From Listeria_A hofi (lineage in GTDB: Bacteria > Bacillota > Bacilli > Lactobacillales > Listeriaceae), in the NCBI RefSeq assembly GCF_963575615.1, contig NZ_CAUYTL010000001.1, positions 62,001-126,000 on the forward strand: DNA of 64,000 nucleotides, given 5' to 3'. Position numbers and translations under genes: made by a program. Under the pieces are notes generated by a model. It made no database searches and was not told the DNA's origin. It was given only the letters and a program-made list of their open reading frames with translations. Below are positions 60,736 through 64,000 of this stretch, in pieces (the stretch's first letter is position 1; every line of letters begins with the position of its first letter).

Positions 60736-60884
60736 CGTTAATCACTTATAGACTTGTGTTTAGAGCTACTAAATCGGTGACAAACTTGCGATTAAAAGAT
60801 ACATTCTAATACCTTAAAGACTCATTTTTAGCCATTCATAATTCAGAACTGCATTTGTGAATTATCAAACTTAATTTTAGACAA

Positions 60885-60918
60885 CAAAAAAGGAATTCCG
60901 AGGAACTCCTTTTTTTGT
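60885..60918 (-). terminator. hup terminator
   Basis: Arms AAAGGAGTTCC and GGAATTCCTTT around a 2-base loop, followed by T on the minus strand. A long A-run also precedes it, so it could act in both directions. Confidence 0.82.
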
Positions 60919-60937
60919 GCTTAAAAAGTGTATGTAA

Positions 60938-61213
60938 TTATTTAACAGCTTCTTTAAGCGCTTTACCTGGTTTGAATGCAGGAACTTTACTTGCAGGAAT
61001 ATCAATCTCTTCCTTCGTACGTGGATTGCGTCCTTTACGGGCAGCACGCTCACGAACCTCAAAGTTACCGAATCCGATTAATTGAACTTTTTCACCTTTA
61101 GATAAAGAAGTTTGGATAGTTTCAAAAACAGCTTCTACAGCTTTAGCAGCGTCTTTTTTAGAAAGATCTGCAAGTTCTGCTACGCTATTTACTAAATCAG
61201 TTTTGTTTGCCAT
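60938..61213 (-). CDS. hup: DNA-binding protein HU
   Basis: The major nucleoid protein, dimeric, bending DNA. 91 residues with the signature GFGNFEVRERAARKGRNP (about 47-64), with the intercalating proline at position 64. A strong ribosome site AAGGAGG precedes the ATG. Single-gene transcript with a long structured leader (see 61214-61369). Confidence 0.97.
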   Translation of the reverse strand: MANKTDLVNSVAELADLSKKDAAKAVEAVFETIQTSLSKGEKVQLIGFGNFEVRERAARKGRNPRTKEEIDIPASKVPAFKPGKALKEAVK

Positions 61214-61369
61214 TGTTTTTCACCTCCTTAAGAGAATAATACCAAATGAGCAGGTCTTACTTAACACTTGTATTATTCATTTTCCAAAATAAGCTAAACT
61301 TCTATGGAAATTCTAAGAAGAATTTCGGCTGGAATGGCGCTTTATCGCCGTTTCAGTGATTCTGATAAA
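61214..61369 (-). promoter_or_regulatory. Structured 5' leader of hup
   Basis: On the minus strand the leader can form GGCG-ATAAAG-CGCC, then GAAATTC-TTCTTA-GAATTTC. Directly before the ribosome site it can form GAATAATAC paired with GTATTATTC across 27 bases. The last pairing ends 5 bases from AAGGAGG. The 250 bases upstream of the promoter, towards the phosphatase gene, hold nothing I can name. Confidence 0.5.
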
Positions 61370-61398
61370 AGATTATCACATTATCCCTATAACTGCAA
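61370..61398 (-). promoter_or_regulatory. hup promoter
   Basis: TTGCAG (61393-61398) and TAATCT (61370-61375), on the minus strand, with 17-base spacing. It predicts a leader of about 150 nt. Confidence 0.55.
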
Positions 61399-61619
61399 GG
61401 ATTTAGAAGAGAATAGCTTTCTTTTTTGCAAAAAAGGATTTCACTTACCTTCCTAGTCCTAGTTCGGAAAACGTGATTGTATCAAGCTGTTAAGCATAAT
61501 ACTAACGCGAGAGACCTATAATAGCAAGTAAAAACACGCTAAATAGGAAAAATAGTTCAAATTCCTTAAAAAAAGAGCTAAAATACGCGCCTTTGCCTGA
61601 CAACTCTAGGTTTCAACTA

Positions 61620-62610
61620 CTACTCTCCTTCTAACATCATAGACTGGAATTTTTCTTTTTTAGTTGCGCTAATCCCGATTCCTTTTTCTAAATAAGCGTC
61701 AACTGAACCGTATTCTTTTCGCATTTCATCAAAAGCAATTTCTAAATAACCTGGTCTCGCCTCTGCCATTGGTCGAAAGTGCTCTAGTTCGATTTTTTGC
61801 GTATTTCCTGAAAAAGCTTCAATCAACCCTCGCATCTCACCTAGAATAGCATCCGCATATTGATTTGTAAGCTCGTAATCAGCTAAAATTGTCTTTTCTG
61901 GTACATCTAGTAGTTTTAATAAAAGTGCCCCTAAAACGCCTGTCCGGTCTTTTCCAGCCGTACAGTGAAATAAGAACGGCAAATCCGCTTTATCAATAAT
62001 ATATTCAAGAATTTCGCGGAATCCGTCCTTTGATTGTACAAAAACGCGATAACTTTCCCCCATTAGCGGCTCATACACGCGGGGATCATCAGGAATATCC
62101 ATTTTTTGTGTCTCACTAGTTTCATTTTTAGCTGTGCCAATTGGAATATGACGATTTTTGATAGTTGGAAATATTGGCGATGGCTTCGCAACAATCTCAG
62201 CAGTACTGCGTAAGTCGCAAATCCATTTTATTCCCATTGTCTCTAGCGTATCGTAATCTTTAGTTGTCAGGTTAGAAAGGAGTGAAGATCGATATAATTT
62301 GCCCCATTTCACTCTTTTCCCAGCCGTATTCACATAGCCTCCAAGATCTCGAAAATTAAAACAGCCCTCGAATGGTATTATTCGTTCACCAACAATTTCG
62401 CTGAATCCATCTGGTTTTTGAATGATGAAGAAAACTGGTAAATCTTCGGTCAAAAGTAAAAGGTGCGTTTCCTTATCTACTACTAGTAACTGTTTTTTTT
62501 GACGCGTCACCCTCTGCTGAGCGGCTTTGAAAAATTGTTGAACCAACCGGGATATCTCCTTGCGACCACGTAAGCGACAACTGATTTCCCGTTCTTTGTG
62601 TTTGAATCAT
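61620..62610 (-). CDS. Protein-tyrosine/serine phosphatase (LipA/DSP family) with apparent frameshift
   Basis: The main frame carries GCFNFRDLGGYVN and the CX5R site HCTAGKDRTG (about residue 215), a phosphatase with broad phosphoester targets. That frame begins only at a TTG at 62546. From the ATG at 62608-62610, which has GGAGGG 8 bases upstream, another frame encodes a family-like N terminus (TGNQLSLTWSQGDIPVG ... SRSAEGDASKK). The two frames meet at a run of eight A (62493-62500). One A fewer would join them into one protein of about 329 residues. A sequencing error, a recent mutation or slippage are all possible. Confidence 0.8.
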
Positions 62611-62653
62611 ATATTTATCCCTCCAAATTCATAACTACACCTCTATATTAGCA

Positions 62654-62688
62654 CAAAACCCCTCACAAAAAATTTGTAAGAGGTTTCT
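62654..62688 (-). terminator. gpsA terminator
   Basis: Arms AAACCTCTTACAAA and TTGTGAGGGGTTTT around a T-rich loop, on the minus strand, directly after the gpsA stop. Confidence 0.78.
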
Positions 62689-62691
62689 TCA

Positions 62692-63711
62692 TCAATATTC
62701 TTCTTTCTCAAGCTTACGATCACGTCCCATGAGACGGTCTACTGCAAGTTGAGGATTTTGATTTTCAAATAATACTTGGTAAATAGCCTCAGTAATCGGC
62801 ATATCAATTTCCAATTTTTGCGCCCATTGATGAACTGCTTTAGCTGTGCGTACGCCTTCAACGACCATTCCCATGTTTTCAAGAACGCGTTCTAAGCTCT
62901 CGCCTTTTCCAAGCATATTCCCAGCACGCCAATTTCTCGAATGCACACTTGTACATGTTACGATTAAATCACCAATACCAGTCAAGCCATAAAACGTTTG
63001 TGGATCTGCACCAGCTGTCACACCAAGCCGTGTAATCTCAGCCATGCCACGCGTCATTAAAGCTGCCTTCGCGTTATCGCCATAACCAAGACCATCTGTA
63101 ATACCAGCACCTAATGCGATAATATTTTTCAAAGCTCCACCAATTTCAGCGCCTATCACGTCTTCATTCGTATAAATTCGCAAATTATTATTTAAAAAAG
63201 CATCTTGTACAAGCTCTGCCGCAGCTAAATCTTTACAGCTCGCGCAAAGCGTTGTTGGATGATGGCGCACAACTTCTTCAGCATGGCTTGGTCCCGATAA
63301 AACAACGACTGCAGAACGTTTTTCAGAATCCACTTCCGCTTCAATCACCTGCGTCATTCGCAAATTCGTATCAGGCTCAATCCCCTTACTCACGTGCACA
63401 AGCAGTTTTGGCTCTTTTAAGGCGTTATTTAGTTGACTACAAACAATCCGCATAGCGCTTGTTGGAATCGCAATAACGACCATTTCCGCACCTTCTAATG
63501 CTTCTTCCAATACGAGAGTCGCTCGCATGTGCGGTGAAAGCGTCATATCAGGAAGATAGTGTTGATTGGTATGCTTCGTATTCAGTTCTTCAACCACTTC
63601 CGAGTGATTTCCCCAAATAACAACATCATGCCCATTCTCAATCAAAACCAGTGCCAACCCAGTACCCCAGCTTCCAGCACCAAGAACAGCAATCTTTTGT
63701 TTTTTCGTCAT
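62692..63711 (-). CDS. gpsA: Glycerol-3-phosphate dehydrogenase [NAD(P)+]
   Basis: Supplies sn-glycerol 3-phosphate for phospholipids. 339 residues. Dinucleotide motif VLGAGSWGTGLA (about 9-20), the catalytic lysine in IGGALKNIIALGAGI (about 190-204), and TRGMAEITRLG. 13 bases after der, the usual der-gpsA-hup order. Confidence 0.97.
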   Translation of the reverse strand: MTKKQKIAVLGAGSWGTGLALVLIENGHDVVIWGNHSEVVEELNTKHTNQHYLPDMTLSPHMRATLVLEEALEGAEMVVIAIPTSAMRIVCSQLNNALKEPKLLVHVSKGIEPDTNLRMTQVIEAEVDSEKRSAVVVLSGPSHAEEVVRHHPTTLCASCKDLAAAELVQDAFLNNNLRIYTNEDVIGAEIGGALKNIIALGAGITDGLGYGDNAKAALMTRGMAEITRLGVTAGADPQTFYGLTGIGDLIVTCTSVHSRNWRAGNMLGKGESLERVLENMGMVVEGVRTAKAVHQWAQKLEIDMPITEAIYQVLFENQNPQLAVDRLMGRDRKLEKEEY

Positions 63712-63724
63712 TAAATTCTCTCCT

Positions 63725-64000
63725 TTACTTTCTTTGGCGTGCTATCAAGCGTATTGGCGTGCCATCAAATGGAAAAGCTTCACGAATTCGATTTTCTAGG
63801 AATCGTTCGTAAGAGAAGTGCATCATTTCTGGTTCGTTTACAAAGACTACAAACGTTGGTGGTCGTACGGCAACCTGCGTCGTATAGTAAATTTTCAAGC
63901 GTTTACCTTTGTCCATTGGTGAAGGATTCATCGCTACAGCATCCATGATAACATCGTTCAAAAGACTTGATTGTACGCGTAAAGAATGATTATTACTGAT
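63725..64000 (-). CDS. der: GTPase Der (EngA), C-terminal end (cut by window edge)
   Basis: About 91 residues of the C-terminal KH-like domain of this ribosome-assembly GTPase. The reading frame is open to the right edge (ISNNHSLRVQSSLLNDVIMDAV, typical; given in two parts: to about residue 13, then on). Both G domains lie outside the window. GTPIRLIARQRK is the usual ending. Confidence 0.93.
   Translation of the reverse strand: MSNNHSLRVQSSLLNDVIMDAVAMNPSPMDKGKRLKIYYTTQVAVRPPTFVVFVNEPEMMHFSYERFLENRIREAFPFDGTPIRLIARQRK

Overview
The window looks like a chromosomal segment of a Listeria-type firmicute (Listeriaceae, order Bacillales). The basis is gene order and protein family recognised from memory, not a database search. 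The backbone runs fhs - mntR - cspD - RNase HI - exonuclease - pbuX/xpt - ypwA - ypsC - rnpB - gpsB - ypsA - yppE | recU - ponA | ypoC - nth - dnaD - asnS - aspB - ypmB - dinG - panDCB - birA - cca - mgsA - dapB - ypjD | ypjC ... ypjA - ypiB - ypiA - aroA - tyrA - hisC - aroH - aroB - aroC - ndk - hepT - menG - hepS - folE - hup - PTP - gpsA - der. This is the Bacillus/Listeria arrangement. Most backbone genes lie on the minus strand. No rRNA, tRNA, transposase, phage gene or CRISPR array was seen. The one classical structural RNA is RNase P RNA (rnpB).

Layout. 1-8.1 kb: fhs (cut by the window edge), the manganese regulator mntR, cold-shock gene cspD, an RNase HI-like gene, a 5'-3' exonuclease, a guanine-riboswitch-controlled xpt-pbuX operon, an M32 carboxypeptidase and an rRNA methyltransferase-like gene. 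8.2-18.8 kb: rnpB, cell division and wall genes (gpsB, ponA), recombination, repair and replication genes (recU, nth, dnaD), asnS and aspB. 18.9-28.8 kb: dinG, pantothenate synthesis (panBCD), a thioredoxin-like lipoprotein, a GNAT enzyme, then the birA-cca-mgsA-dapB-ypjD cluster. 28.9-39 kb: a more accessory stretch on the plus strand with a YitT-type membrane protein, a four-gene BceRS-BceAB-like peptide-sensing/detoxification module, thiO-like oxidase (minus), malic/malolactic enzyme, a serine hydrolase and a DUF1801 protein. 39-45.5 kb: an AT-rich sugar cassette (mannose-family PTS IIA/IIB/IIC/IID, cytoplasmic GH78 alpha-L-rhamnosidase, divergent AraC regulator with a cre site). 45.9-57 kb: FAD protein, YugP-type metallopeptidase, ypjA, ypiB, ypiA and the shikimate/aromatic operon. 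57-64 kb: ndk, menaquinone side chain and methylation genes, folE, hup, a tyrosine phosphatase, gpsA and the end of der.

Items worth a second look. (1) A family of non-coding intergenic repeats, with copies at about 1.55-1.78, 45.58-45.83 and 57.00-57.08 kb. Copies share blocks, one has inverted terminal repeats, and two end in the same terminator-like hairpin. (2) A nearly perfect 79-bp direct repeat in the leader of the BceRS-like operon. It carries a 14-codon reading frame and is related in sequence to part of the repeat at 45.6 kb. (3) The rhamnosidase/PTS/AraC cassette, an apparently coherent uptake system for a rhamnosylated sugar. (4) A tyrosine phosphatase gene whose N-terminal and main reading frames are separated by a run of eight A. 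(5) A structured leader in front of hup, and a perfectly symmetrical divergent promoter between ypjD and ypjC.
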